DNA of 64,000 nucleotides from Plenodomus lindquistii (Eukaryota; Ascomycota; Dothideomycetes; Pleosporales; Leptosphaeriaceae): positions 4,216,001 to 4,280,000 of the forward strand of contig JANUWI010000001.1 in NCBI GenBank assembly GCA_025504975.1. Direction: 5' to 3'. Below are positions 12,517 to 23,652 of the stretch, one piece after another. A model generated the notes under the pieces. It was not told the origin of the DNA, made no database searches, and worked only from the letters and a program-made list of their open reading frames with translations. A program made the translations under genes and the position numbers. Within the stretch, counting starts at the first letter, position 1. Each line of letters starts with the position of its first letter.

Positions 12517-15389
12517 CTACATGGTCTCGAGCATGCTAGAAGCTGTGACCTTCCACTCGGCGTCGAAGAATCCCATGGCCAAGACCCCTTCGATGCCTCT
12601 CCATTTTGCGCTCTCGCCGAACACGACAAAGTCTGGTTGACCGACCCCAGTAAGCATTGGCACAATCCTCGCGGCTTGTCGTAGGCCCTCGTCATCAGCT
12701 CCCCAGAGGACCAATTCTAGCCTTTCCTCTTCCAGTGGCCGTAGAAATGCCGCACCGCGAGCTTCCTCACCATAGTGTTGATCGTGTCCTACATGATTCC
12801 TGATGGTCATGCCTGACCTGTCCACACGAATCGCGGACCTCCCATCGTCGTTTAGACTGTGCCCAACAGCGAGAGAGATGACGTTACCGGTCGTGTTTTC
12901 CGGCACAACAAATGTTCCGGGAGAAACAATCTCAGCGTCAGCTTGGAAATACTGTTGCAGATTGCGTGAGATTTGCAGTGCAAGATGCGATGTGTTGGTC
13001 GAGCCCGGATGTCGTATAACGAAAGCGCCTCTAGTGCGAAGTATGGCTGTCATGGAACCCAACTGCCGCCCGTTCCTTGGATATTGAGCAGCCATGGAGT
13101 GAGGAGATGCCAATGTCCAGACACTGCCCGCTTTGGTGAATCGGACCGGGGTTTTTGGATGTACAGCACCCTCGTCAACAGCCAGAGTCAAATCCTGCCC
13201 ATCGATCTCCATGGATCCGGTCCAAAGGGTTGGATCGAATTCGAGGTTCTGTATGTTCGAAGTGCGAATCGTGTGGCCCTTGACATCGACTCTTCCGTAC
13301 TGTCCTGGATCTAGCAGATGCAAGATCTTGATGCCATTTTTGCTTCCCATATCACCTGGATCGCCAACGACGATAGTGAATTGCGGGGATTTCCTGGGAA
13401 GCACTTCTTGGTTGTCGACCTGCTTCTTATAAAATTCTAATAGCTCTGGCGTTGTCATGACTGTATCCCACCAGTGGCTACATGGCAGCGTCAGTCACGT
13501 ATCACTTTATGAAGGGAGTATCGGGCTATTACTTCTGATTCCTGACCTCATTGTAGCTTGAGTTACCTCCGTATAGATATAGTTGGTAGGCAAGAAATCT
13601 TGAGTTGTATGCCGGTACGTTGTCATCGACCTCGCCGTGCTGCTGTTGAATTGGTATTCCTTGCATGTTTGCCACCAATAACTCGTGGCGGTAGCTGTTC
13701 AGCGATGCACTCAGAACTGCTGTCCGCCTTGGGTCCGCGGGTTGCCAAAGCTCATAGGAAACATACTTTTGGATTGAAGCGTAGCCCGAGATTGGCGCAG
13801 CAGCCAGTACTTTATCTGGTCGATGAGATGTAGCGTACCAAGTAGCTTGGCCTCCATTCGAATGACCTGTGACAATCCATCGGTTCGTATCAATACCCTG
13901 GCCTTCCCAATTCACGTTTGCAATCCATGCTGAAATCGCGTCGACTGCAGCTTCAACGTCAGCAAACCCCCAATTGTGCCAGTCATCGCCAGACCATGGT
14001 GTGACACCGGTGGGGAACAGAACCCAGGCGCAAAGGTCGGAATCAGGGTCGAAGCTCCCAGTAACCATGGGACTGTCAGCTTCCAGTCCAGCCCCATGGA
14101 GGACAAGGAGTATGGGTAAATTCTCCCGATGGAGCTGACAAGTAGCGTCTTGAGCCGGAGGTCGGAGCATGGCATATGAGACCATGCCGCCAGGATGGAG
14201 AAATGTGAGCTTGTGTGGCTCGTACACAGAACTGTGTTTCAAACCTTGCCGCACCTGCAGCGTAGATTGGCTTGAACCGTTCACTGTCCTGTACGTGAAA
14301 TCATAGCTAATCGATGAGCTGTTTCGGTTTTGCGAGGGTAAGGAGACGTTGAACGCTACAGGTCGCGTCTGCCCAGCGCGAATGATGAGATTTTGTGTGG
14401 CAGATTCGTTGGAGATACCAAGACTGTCCTATGCAAGGTTGCATTGTCAGCACTTCAGCGAAATTTAGGTAGAACGTATGACCTGGCCTACACGAGATGA
14501 TGGGCTTACATTTGATGCTTGTATGGCCAAGAGTTTGATATCAGAACTACCACTGTTCCTGAGATAAACAGATGCAATCGGCGAAGCCAGCCTACCATCG
14601 ACCACATCAGACAGTAGTATGCCAGCCTTGGAGAGCTCCAGGGTACCACTCGCTCGTCGGATGTCTACTACAACGTCGATGGTAGGCTCTAGAATACCTC
14701 CGAAGGCTCTAACATCTCTCACGAGGCGCAGATCAATTTTATGAAGGCCAGGGGCGAGGTGTAAGACAGGAGGCGCCTTGCGGAATGTATAGAAGTCTCC
14801 CCCAAAGTAGTGCGTATCATCAAGCCAGTACTCTAGGATTGCATCGGTGTGGAGAATGGCATGCTGTGTCTCGTTTCCATGGACAAAGAACTCTCCACGT
14901 GCCCATGCTTGGTACTGAACCGCAGCCCAGCCATAGACGATTTTCAAGAAGTCCCAATCAACATTTGAGTAGCCCACGCTCAAGGTAGCATTTGCTGAAT
15001 CGATGTCGTTGACAGACTTGACAGCTTCGGTAAGGTTCCATTGTGCTGTTCCATTGGTAGGCAAAGAGCTTCTGAAGGTTGCCCCTGCATCGTAGGAGAG
15101 CGTTCTGAATCCTCCGACATAGTCGAGAGGGTCAGCTCCCCACGTTGCCTCTGAAGATGCATCAGCAGGATTGTGATGACACCGAGGCCGACGTACCTCG
15201 CGTTCCAATCTGGAATGGACCAAGTGTCTGCCATGTGGTGTTAAAGGAGACGAACGACGATGATGGCTTGCTGGTCTGGTCTGGTTCCCGACCGGCTAGT
15301 GGGGCCATGAGGGGCTCATAGTTGGAGGCACGACACTGCTGCAAGAGCCAGAACGAGTAGGTCAGGTTGACCAGAGTACTGGAATACAT
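12517..15389 (-). CDS. Large alpha/beta hydrolase, prolyl-oligopeptidase-like
   Basis: Four exons, 15389-15197, 15150-14510, 14428-13533 and 13477-12517 (introns 46, 81 and 55 nt), give about 896 residues. The N-terminal region, probably a beta-sandwich, joins across intron 1 as FQIGTREATWGADPLDYVGGF, typical of a fungal family distantly related to S9 peptidases and PHB-depolymerase-type esterases. The hydrolase core has an oxyanion motif LVLHGAG (about residue 389), the nucleophile motif VTGHSNGG (Ser about 468), an acidic motif HGEVDDNVP, and a likely catalytic His just after intron 3 (QNHWWDTVM, about residue 578). A second, unassigned C-terminal domain of about 310 residues follows. The hydrophobic N terminus may be a signal peptide, so secretion is possible. 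Substrate unknown. Confidence 0.82.
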
Positions 15390-15975
15390 TGTGCACAGCT
15401 TGCGGTCAAGACACGGCAGCAGTGACTGCAGTCAAGACGACCGGGCAGGCAGAGTCTGTGGTTGTGAAGATGGAGACGACTCAGCCAGACGACATGAGCG
15501 GATGCAGCAGGTGCTGCATGCTTCAATCAAGGCGTCTTGGCTGATGCATGTATGTATGCATGTATGGGGATGGGGGTTAGAAGAGCCCCTGTGGCACGGC
15601 ATGATGATTGATTGCTTGCAGGTCGCGAAGCTAGGCATGCCATGCATCCGAACCGCTAGAGTCGACTACCTACCAGCCTACCGGGGAACGCGTGCCTAGT
15701 AGGTGTTGATAGACGGCCAATCTGTCTCTGGTCTTGCCATTGCTGTGCCTGCGAATCCCACTCCCACGCCCCTCGACGTCGTTGTTGCACCACTCGACTC
15801 GCACTCGCCTCGCAGGGAGTGCCCCACGGCGTCGCCATCGCAATCGCGATACTTCGTACACCAGCCACAGACGACGCCTCGTAACCACCCGCGCCCATGG
15901 CCTAACCAACCCTCCTGCGACCCCGTCCACACTCTCTCTGCCCCCGCCCTCGCCGCCCTCGCCGCCATCGCCGCC
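15390..15975. promoter_or_regulatory. Divergent promoter region (hydrolase / SLY41-like)
   Basis: 586 bp separate the start of the minus-strand hydrolase from the start of the plus-strand transporter, so both promoters must lie here. An ATGCATGTATG-type alternating purine-pyrimidine patch lies near 15541-15570. The segment 15720-15975 is C-rich and looks like the transporter's 5' leader. Confidence 0.45.
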
Positions 15976-17681
15976 ATGCCTCAGTCGGCGCGGGACGCCA
16001 GCCCGAATGCGACGTTCAAGTTCCCCGCCTTCCAGCCAGATCTCCTGCCCATGCCCGAAGAAGACCACTACGGCCTCAGCTCGTCGCGCGACCGCAGCCC
16101 CAGCCCCGGCCCTGGCCACGCCGCGCACAGCAATGGCAGCACTGTGCCAGCCGACAGATGGCAGCCGCGGCGAGACTCGCGGCTTGCATCCTCGCACGCC
16201 GCCGTGTCGGCGCCCTCGGCCAGAGGCCACGGCAGACAGAAGAGCCTGAGCGAGGCCTTCAGGACGATACGCACGCGCAAGGGCAGCGTTAGCCAGAATG
16301 CCCACGAGATTGCCGATGCGCTCAAGGCGCCGCTCTCGCCCAAGCTCATCGTATGAGCCCTCCCTCCCTCCCTTCCTGCAGACGCGTGAGTGCTAACAAA
16401 GGCCAGCTGCTCTGCGGCGTGTGGTACATGACATCCATCTTCACAAACATGTCGTCCAAGGCCATCCTCACCGCGCTCCCGAGGCCCGTCACCCTGACGA
16501 CTGTGCAGTTCGCCTTCGTCTCCGGGTGGTGTCTTGTTCTCGCCGCCCTGGCGCGAAAGTACCCGCGCCTCAAGCAGACGATGCCCTTCCTAAAGTACGG
16601 CATCCGCCCGCCGTCGAGGGAGCTTATAATGGCCACCATGCCCCTCACCTGTTTCCAGATTGGAGGGCACATCTTGAGTGCGGATGCTACGTCGAGGATC
16701 CCCGTGTCGCTGGTGCATACCATCAAGGGCCTGTCTCCGCTCTTGACAGTCATGGCCTATAGCATCTTCTTCAAGATACAGTACTCCACACCGACATATC
16801 TGTCTCTCATACCCCTCACCGTTGGCGTGATCCTCGCATGCTCCGCAGACTTCAACGCGAACCTCATAGGCCTCATGTCCGCGTTCGCCAGTGCAATCCT
16901 CTTCGTCGTACAAAACATCGTCTCCAAGCAAATCTTCAACGACGCTGCTGCTGCTGAGAGGGACGGTCTACCGCCAAATAAGTTCACAAAGCCAGACAAG
17001 CTCAACCTGCTGTGCTACTCGTCTGGCTTGGCCTTTGTCTTCACACTCCCACTATGGTTCTGGTCAGAGGGATTCACGCTTGTATCCGACTTTCTTCACG
17101 ATGCCAGCATCGAGTTGTCAGATCACCCCGAAGCCTTTGATCACGGCCGACTGATCCTCGAATTCCTCTTCAACGGAACATTTCACTTTGGGCAGAACAT
17201 TGTTGCTTTTGTCCTCCTATCCATGATATCCCCCGTCACATACTCGGTAGCCAGTCTCATCAAGCGCGTCTTTGTCATTGTCTTTGCGGTCGTCTGGTTT
17301 GGAAAACCATTGACCAAGATACAGGCCTTTGGTCTAGTACTTACTTTTGTCGGTTTGTATTTGTACGATCGCACGTCGGATGCAGCCAAAGCGGACAAGC
17401 GTGTCAAAGCAATGCAGTCCAAGTCAAGCGGCACTCTGTTGCCCCTTGTAACCGACTTCAAGTCGAGGCCCGTGTTTACAAATAGCCCTGCTACCATGTC
17501 CGGGACGGGAGCGTACCCGATGGCGGGCATATCCGAGTCAAGGGACGAGAAGCGGGATGACGATGCGGGATACAGGAGGACACCTGAACATGGCTCTGGT
17601 TATCTGCCGCCAGGTACCAAGCAGGACGAGACTTGGCGGTCTCATGATATAAACGGTAGACGAAGCATTGGCGTTTCGTAA
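15976..17681 (+). CDS. SLY41: Triose-phosphate-transporter family membrane protein (SLY41-like)
   Basis: Two exons, 15976-16350 and 16407-17681, with a 56-nt intron, give 549 residues. The drug/metabolite transporter superfamily member has about ten membrane spans. SLY41 in yeast is an ER/Golgi protein found as a suppressor of Ypt1 loss. Residues 1-125 are Ser/Pro/Arg-rich and cytosolic in character; the membrane core begins LLCGVWYMTSIFTNMSSKAI directly after the intron. The motif SADATSRIPVSLVHTIKGLSP and the second-half MISPVTYSVASLIKRVFVI repeat are typical of TPT proteins. The C-terminal 120 residues are polar. The ATG has an ideal fungal context (gccgccATG). The transporter family is secure; SLY41 orthology is likely. 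Confidence 0.87.
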
Positions 17682-18202
17682 CCTGTTCTTCTTCAAATAC
17701 ATTGTTGTTCATTCACTTGTGCTCTACATGCGCCTCACGAGACCGCGCACGTGCTCGACAGTGAAGCATTCGACAGACCCCTCACTGGACACCAGTTCCC
17801 AAGCGCGACATAAATAATCATGATGCATGAGTAAGCTAAGATTGTATCAAAACATATGGTAGCATTTCATATTACCGCCGCCACGCCAGCTAACCATGGA
17901 CAGTAATAGCAGCGACATGCACAGCAAACAAGACTCTGACCGCAAAGCCAGGAGGACGGAAGCAGAGGCATGAAGCCGATGCTCAAGTGAAGGTAAGAGA
18001 ACCAAATGGGACTTCCTGGTACGCCGGGGACGTGAACTTTGCATGACTCGTGTCTCTCGAACGTGGGGCATGGCGCATTATCGGGTGGTCCCCTCGTTTC
18101 GCTCAAACAGCATTAGGGACCAACAAACTCCCCGACCGAGAACCATTTGCAGATGAACAAGGGTGCAACAGACCTGTGAGTATGGTGTGGGGGTCGATAG
18201 GT
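17682..18202. other. Convergent 3' intergenic region
   Basis: 521 bp between the stops of the SLY41-like gene and RAB11. It contains both 3' ends. No additional gene or repeat is evident. Confidence 0.5.
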
Positions 18203-19216
18203 CTAGCAGCATCCCTTCTTCTGCTCGGCATCGGCCGACTTGCTGATTTCCAGCACCTTGCGCTCGCCGCCGAGCACATTTTGGCTGCCTTCGCCTTGGT
18301 CGAGGGCTTTGCTTGAAACGATGCGGTAGATTTCTACAGAATTGTGTTAGTATGGCTAGACCTCGATTGTTGACAAAGAGGGAAGCGACATAAGTGGCGG
18401 TGTGAGTGAGCGATGGCTAGGCGCAGTAGCGCCACTCGTGCTGTAGAGGCGAGCCACATCTGTCACATGCCACGCTGTCCGTTTTGGAGTGTAGATTGTA
18501 TAGACGGGTGCGTACCTGTGAGGATGTTTTGGAAGGCGAGCTCTACGTTGCTGGCGTCGAGGGCAGACGTCTCGATGAAGGAAAGGTTGTTCTCGCCTGT
18601 GCACGGACACGTCAGTCATGGAGTTGTCGAGCGGTGCCGTGGACACGTCGCATGTGCTCGGTGTACGTACTCGCAAACTGCTTGGCCTCCTCGGTAGGCA
18701 CTGCCCGCAGATGCCTCAAATCGCTCTTGTTACCCACGAGCATGATGACAATGTTGGAGTCGGCATGGTCGCGCAGCTCCTTGAGCCACCTCGTGACGTT
18801 TTCATACGTCTGGTGCTTGCTGATGTCGTAGACGAGCAGCGCACCGACTGCGCCACGGTAGTATGCGGAGGTGATGGCGCGGTATCGTTCCTGGCCGGCC
18901 GTGTCCCAGATCTGCGCCTTGATCGTCTTCGCATCGACCTGGATGGACCGTGTGGCGAACTCGACGCCGATGGTCGACTTGGAGTCGAGGTTGAATTCGT
19001 TGCGGGTGAAGCGGCTCAGCAGGTTGGACTTGCCGACGCCTGAGTCTCCAATGAGCACCACTGCGGGGTGTTAGCGGGCGTGTCGAGGCCGCCGTAGGCA
19101 GCGTGGCGCGGGTGTGCATACCCTTGAAGAGAAACTACAGCGCGGCGCGTGTCAGCCAGCACAAGCAGGGCCCAGGGCCGGGCGGGAGCACTCACGTCGT
19201 ATTCATCGTTCGCCAT
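18203..19216 (-). CDS. RAB11: Rab11/Ypt3-type small GTPase
   Basis: Five exons, 19216-19196, 19134-19122, 19060-18671, 18596-18516 and 18333-18203, give 211 residues; introns are 61, 61, 74 and 182 nt. Rab11 controls recycling-endosome and trans-Golgi to plasma-membrane traffic, important for hyphal tip growth. The protein begins MANDEYDFLFKVVLIGDSGVGKS, with the P-loop at residues 16-23. Also visible are the switch I TIGVEF, WDTAGQERYR, NKSDL and ETSALD nucleotide-binding motifs. The C terminus ends KKGCC, the double-Cys geranylgeranylation site. Exon 2 is a micro-exon of 13 nt, which codes FLFK plus one base; without it the conserved N terminus is lost. Confidence 0.96.
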
Positions 19217-19726
19217 GGTAGCGGTGGGTGGGGGCGGCGATGCGCAGCGGGCGGGGGCACTGGCGGGCAAAGGGGCAGCTGGTGGGAGCGGGAGCAGCGG
19301 GGGGCGGGGTGCGAGGCGGGCGGTTGCGGTGGGAGCGTGGCGGCGGTCGTCGTGGTCGTGGGCGGTCGTCGCTGGTGAAGGAGGTGGTGGTGGTGCTGGA
19401 GGCACTGCATCGGGGTCACTCGTCGTGGAATCCGTGACAGCAGCGCCAAGCGCCCGTCCCCCGTTGCTGGCACTAGCCGCCCTGTGAACCACAAACACGC
19501 CCAACCTCACTGTTTGCAGTTGCTTGCGGCACGTCCTCGACCACCGGCGGCCTCACAAAACCGTTTGCTCTGGAACAAGCCGCTCTGCGTCTCCTGGAAT
19601 GGCAAGTCCTGCGTCCGCAGCTCTTTCGCATTTCCTCGTGCATTCAAGATAGACACCACCGTGGTCTGCGCATGTGCGCCGCATCTGGCCAATCAGCGCG
19701 ACTTCTGGAATGCTCGCCCTCGCACT
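19217..19726. promoter_or_regulatory. Divergent promoter region (RAB11 / chromodomain gene)
   Basis: 510 bp of GC-rich, strand-biased sequence between two divergent starts. The block 19220-19400 is G-rich on the plus strand (C-rich on RAB11's sense strand), as expected of a RAB11 5' leader. An open frame continues upstream of the chromodomain ATG, but it has no earlier ATG. Confidence 0.45.
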
Positions 19727-22700
19727 ATGAGCAGCAGGCCGCCCGCCCATCTGGCGGATTACGACGTCGCTTACGACACAGACACAATTTCCCTCACATC
19801 CACCGCGCCCAGCGAGCAAGAGGACAACTACGATGCAGTCAAAGTCCTTTCAGAACGCCCTCCATACGATGATGAGGACCATGTGTACTATCTCATCGAA
19901 TGGGAGGGCTATCCCATGCACAGATGTACCTGGGAGCCCGGATACCATCTAGACGGAACCAATCTACTCGAGCTATGGGAGCTCGAAAAGAAAAGCCTGG
20001 GTGAAGCTGCTGCCGCGGAGCTCATGAAGAAGAATGCGTCAGAGCACCTCGATGCCAATGCACGTGCGCGAGAAGCCAAAGAGTACAGGCAAAGCCTGCG
20101 AATAAAGAGGCGTAGAAAGGAAAGAAATAACAACCGACGCTCAAGACTCATTGTTGACAGTGGAAGCGAGAGCGAAGCAAGCATCTCCATGGAAGTGCAG
20201 CGGCAGCCGTCTCCGAACACGCTGCTTCGAACCAGGGAACTAGAAGATGCGAGCCAGTCGAACAGTCTATTCAACGACTCTCAGAACACTCTGGTTCGAG
20301 CTAGCCAAGTCGAAGACACAGGTCAGTCGGCCAGCCTGTTCGAGGATACTCCGGAAGTGGGGTACCCAGGCGCCGACGTCCAGCAAAGAACACAAGACAG
20401 CAGTCTTTGTGTGAGGCCGGCACCGACTAACCGCAGACCACCTTTGCTGCAGTCAGACTCGTCCTCTTCATCTAGAAAAGATGATGACGCGGAGACCTCC
20501 GAAGATTCACTTTTGGGCGAGATGCTGTCTGCGAAGAAAGGCAAGACGAACATAGGTAGCTCAACGCGCGGAACACAGTCACGATCTTTGCAAAAGGCCC
20601 AGAATCAAAAGCCCAGAGTCGTACCCCAGCAGATCCCCATTACCACGACGAGTGGGTCGGCACCCAAGAACAACGAAGAAGTACAAAAGATTGTACAACC
20701 ACCACAAAATACCGCTACAGCCAAACCGACTCCGCTCAATCCACATCCTGTCGCCGGCAGTTCGGGTACAGTCAAGCCCAAGCCAGATAGCCTCAAGACC
20801 ATGAGAAGGACTGAGCCATCAAAGACAGCTAGTGGTATCCGCATGGTCAATCAGCCTAGAACGCAGCCCACACCATGGACAAATAGCGATCGAGCATATT
20901 CAACCCTGAAGTTTCGACGGAATGCAGAAAAACGAGGTCGCGCGGAAGCTGCGCCCGACCCTGCAGCTCTGGACTTTGTGGGTGCACCACCACCTGGTAT
21001 GGCTAGACCGCGGCATTCGCCTAGTCCTGATGTCTATGGGCGTAGAGAAATCCGTACTCGTCGACCCCAGGAGTCGGACGATGAAGACATGCCAAGGCGT
21101 ACACATACGGATGATGTTACCCCCTTGCATCACTGGGAGGCCGAAAAGATTCCTCAGGTGTGCACTGAGTGGAGGTTGAGCAATAATTGCAAGTTTGGAG
21201 CTCGAGCTTGTCGCTACATGCACCGTAATAAAGACGCGTCCGGACGAGATCTTCCACTAGCTGACATGAGCGGGCACATACCTCCAAAGCACCGCAAACC
21301 ACCAGTCACGTGTCGATATTGGCTGCTCGACCCTGAGGGGTGTGCAAAACCGGATGAAGAGTGCAGTTATGCTCATTGGAACACCGGATATGTTTTGTCC
21401 GAAGATCGTACTACATCTGAAGTTATCGATCCCCAAAGAAAACCCCTCTATGAGTCAGGCTCAAAGAAACAATTGACATGTCCTCACTGGTTTTACTCTC
21501 GAGCCGGATGTTACAGGGCAGAGTCTAAGTGCGTATATGCCCATAGGAACACAGGCCTTGTCGCCGACCACAAGAATCATGGCTCTCGTACAGTGATAGA
21601 TTTAGGGTTAAAGCCGGTTCACGAGCGTGCAATGAATGACATTGCACCGAGCGTGATGAAATCAAACGTGCCGGCCTCTAAGATTACTTGCTACTTCTGG
21701 ACCCGGAGGATCTGCCGCAACACAGAGGATTCATGCAAATACCAGCACCGGGACACTGGGATTGTTGCAGCGGACCCAGGAAAGACGCAAACCTGCAAAT
21801 TCTGGGCTGAAGGAGGGAAATGTCCTAACCCACGGTGTAAATATCAACACAACTATATGGGTGAAATATCGGGCCAACGAGATAACGCTACTCCTGCTTT
21901 CTCAGGCGGCTCCTCACGGCTGTCTCATGAGAGCCCGCCACAAGATGTTCTTGTGGAGCCAGATCAAGCTTTTGGAGACACTACCATGCCTGATGCCACT
22001 CATGCAGCCACTCTGGAGGGCATCGCATCTCCGCCTTTGACGATTCTCCAAAGTCCCCAAGTGGATGTTCAGCCGTCGCCGTTGGCACCTCCACCTCCCA
22101 CCACTCAAAACATGATCCAGGTGAGTTTTTGTTCAGGATAGGCTCAGCGAACCTATGTTCACAGTAGACGATATAGTACTGGGTTCGTACTTCCGCTGAC
22201 ATTGTATCCAGGCTGACACTGTATGCCTTACATTGAAGGATAACGTCGAGCGAGTATGCAAACTAGACTTCCTTGATATTTTCGCCAGAAATGATGGGAG
22301 CGGGCTACTGGACCGAAGAGCGTTCCTGCTGTATCATCAAGAGCAACACGCTGAGGAACTCGAGCTTATCACCCGGTGGCTATTGATGCACCATGTCGAA
22401 GTCGGGAGCACTTGGCATGACGGCTCATGGGACCATTTCAAGCAACACACACTCAAGGGAGGCTCTGGTGTCATCATCGCTCATCCTGATTTCGAGTACT
22501 TCGCAGAACTATCCGGTTTTGGTCAGCTTCTTCAAAAGCAAATACGCATATGGTCAGTCGGTATGCAAGATGGCATCGAGTATCATCCTCACCTAGAGAT
22601 CTCTTCATTAGCCCCGCGACACGACCGCCTTGAGATATTTCCGCATGGGGGCTTTATCTACATCACAGACGAAGTCTTTGAGCAAAAGCCTCAACTTGCC

Positions 22701-23652
22701 CTGGAACTCGTGCGGCAATTTTCCAAGAAGATTGCTCAGCTTCGGCTTCTGGCAGGACCAATATCTCCGTGGCATGCTGTCGATGATGCATGTCTACTCT
22801 GGCGGCTTTGCGTACGCCCAGAGCTGACCGAATACCTGTTCCAGAGTTGTGAGGAGCAGGCGGAGGAGCTAGACGCTGGAGACCCAAGCGTAACCAGGTA
22901 CGTTGATCATTTGCCATGAGGAGCTGGTGCTTATTGAGTCCCCACCTTACGTCCAGACCATGATGCCTGAGCCTGTATCTCAGCAAGGAGACAACACGAC
23001 AAATGGAAATCTGTACAGAGTCCTCAGGCACTACCTGTGCTACTTGCGAGTAGTTGAGAAGAAGTTGTATCAGTTCTGTGTGTTGCTGTTGTCTCCTTGC
23101 TGAAATATAGGGTCAGGCGTCGTGCTATGTGAGCATGATTGAGAGTCAACAAATACGAGCTCTTTCCTACATGTCTGTTTGATTGCTAATTTCAATGACA
23201 GTCGTGGAGAGCTGTACATGATGCTTGCTGAGCAGAGGCTTATTGATGATTCTTTGGATGGCTTGAACCTGATGCCTGACAAATTTCCTATCATGTCTGA
23301 GCGGCGCTTCGTTGCCGAAGACGCACATCTCGATTACTTCAACACACTCGCACGCAGTCAACAAGAAGCGAATTTGAGAATGATTCACCACTACTCCCTT
23401 GTCCAGGTCGAGATGCGACGCGACTATCGCCACTTTTACGTCGTGCATACTGATGCAATGGCCTCCTACGTCCAGGACTGGATGCACGAGGTTCAGAGTA
23501 TTGCTGCAGTCATCACACCGGAGATGTGTCTTGAGGAACTCGAAAAGGACGGGAGCGTAAGTATGTTCGACTTTTGTGAGCGTTATATGCCTGGGTTGCA
23601 GGTGAAGGATTGGAAGAGTCTGGATGTTGCTGGAATGGACACCTTGGTCTAA
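19727..23652 (+). CDS. Chromodomain protein with five tandem CCCH zinc fingers
   Basis: Exons 19727-22120, 22212-22897 and 23202-23652 (introns 91 and 304 nt) give about 1176 residues. A chromodomain lies at residues about 35-95 (YDAVKVLSERPP, YYLIEWEGY, CTWEP), with aromatic cage candidates Y, W and W, suggesting methyl-lysine histone binding. A basic, disordered linker leads to five CCCH fingers at about residues 478-708, with spacings CX8CX6CX3H, CX9CX6CX3H twice, CX7CX6CX3H and CX8CX4CX3H; such fingers usually bind RNA. The C-terminal 380 residues are folded and unassigned (GGFIYITDEVFEQKP, SPWHAVDDACLLWRLCVRPE). A role in RNA-linked heterochromatin, like Chp1 of the RITS complex, is my inference only. 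A further 45-nt in-frame intron is possible at 23557-23601. First in-frame ATG chosen. Confidence 0.85.
22921..23162. repeat. Imperfect inverted repeat inside an intron (75-bp arms)
   Basis: Bases 22921-22995 pair with the reverse complement of 23088-23162 without gaps, at 55 of 75 identical positions by hand count. The innermost 15 bases of each arm (cagcaaggagacaac) are perfectly complementary. The loop is 92 nt. The whole structure sits inside the 304-nt intron of the chromodomain gene, starting 23 bases after the donor. It could be a decayed foldback element or a structured intron. Confidence 0.75.

Noticed and set aside
19484..19726. N-terminal extension of the chromodomain protein
   Set aside because: The frame is open but begins with GTG and has no ATG before 19727; the conserved protein starts after this.
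22903..23103. Open frame inside the long intron
   Set aside because: Its translation resembles the antisense translation of the other arm only because the two arms are inverted copies; no protein family was recognised.
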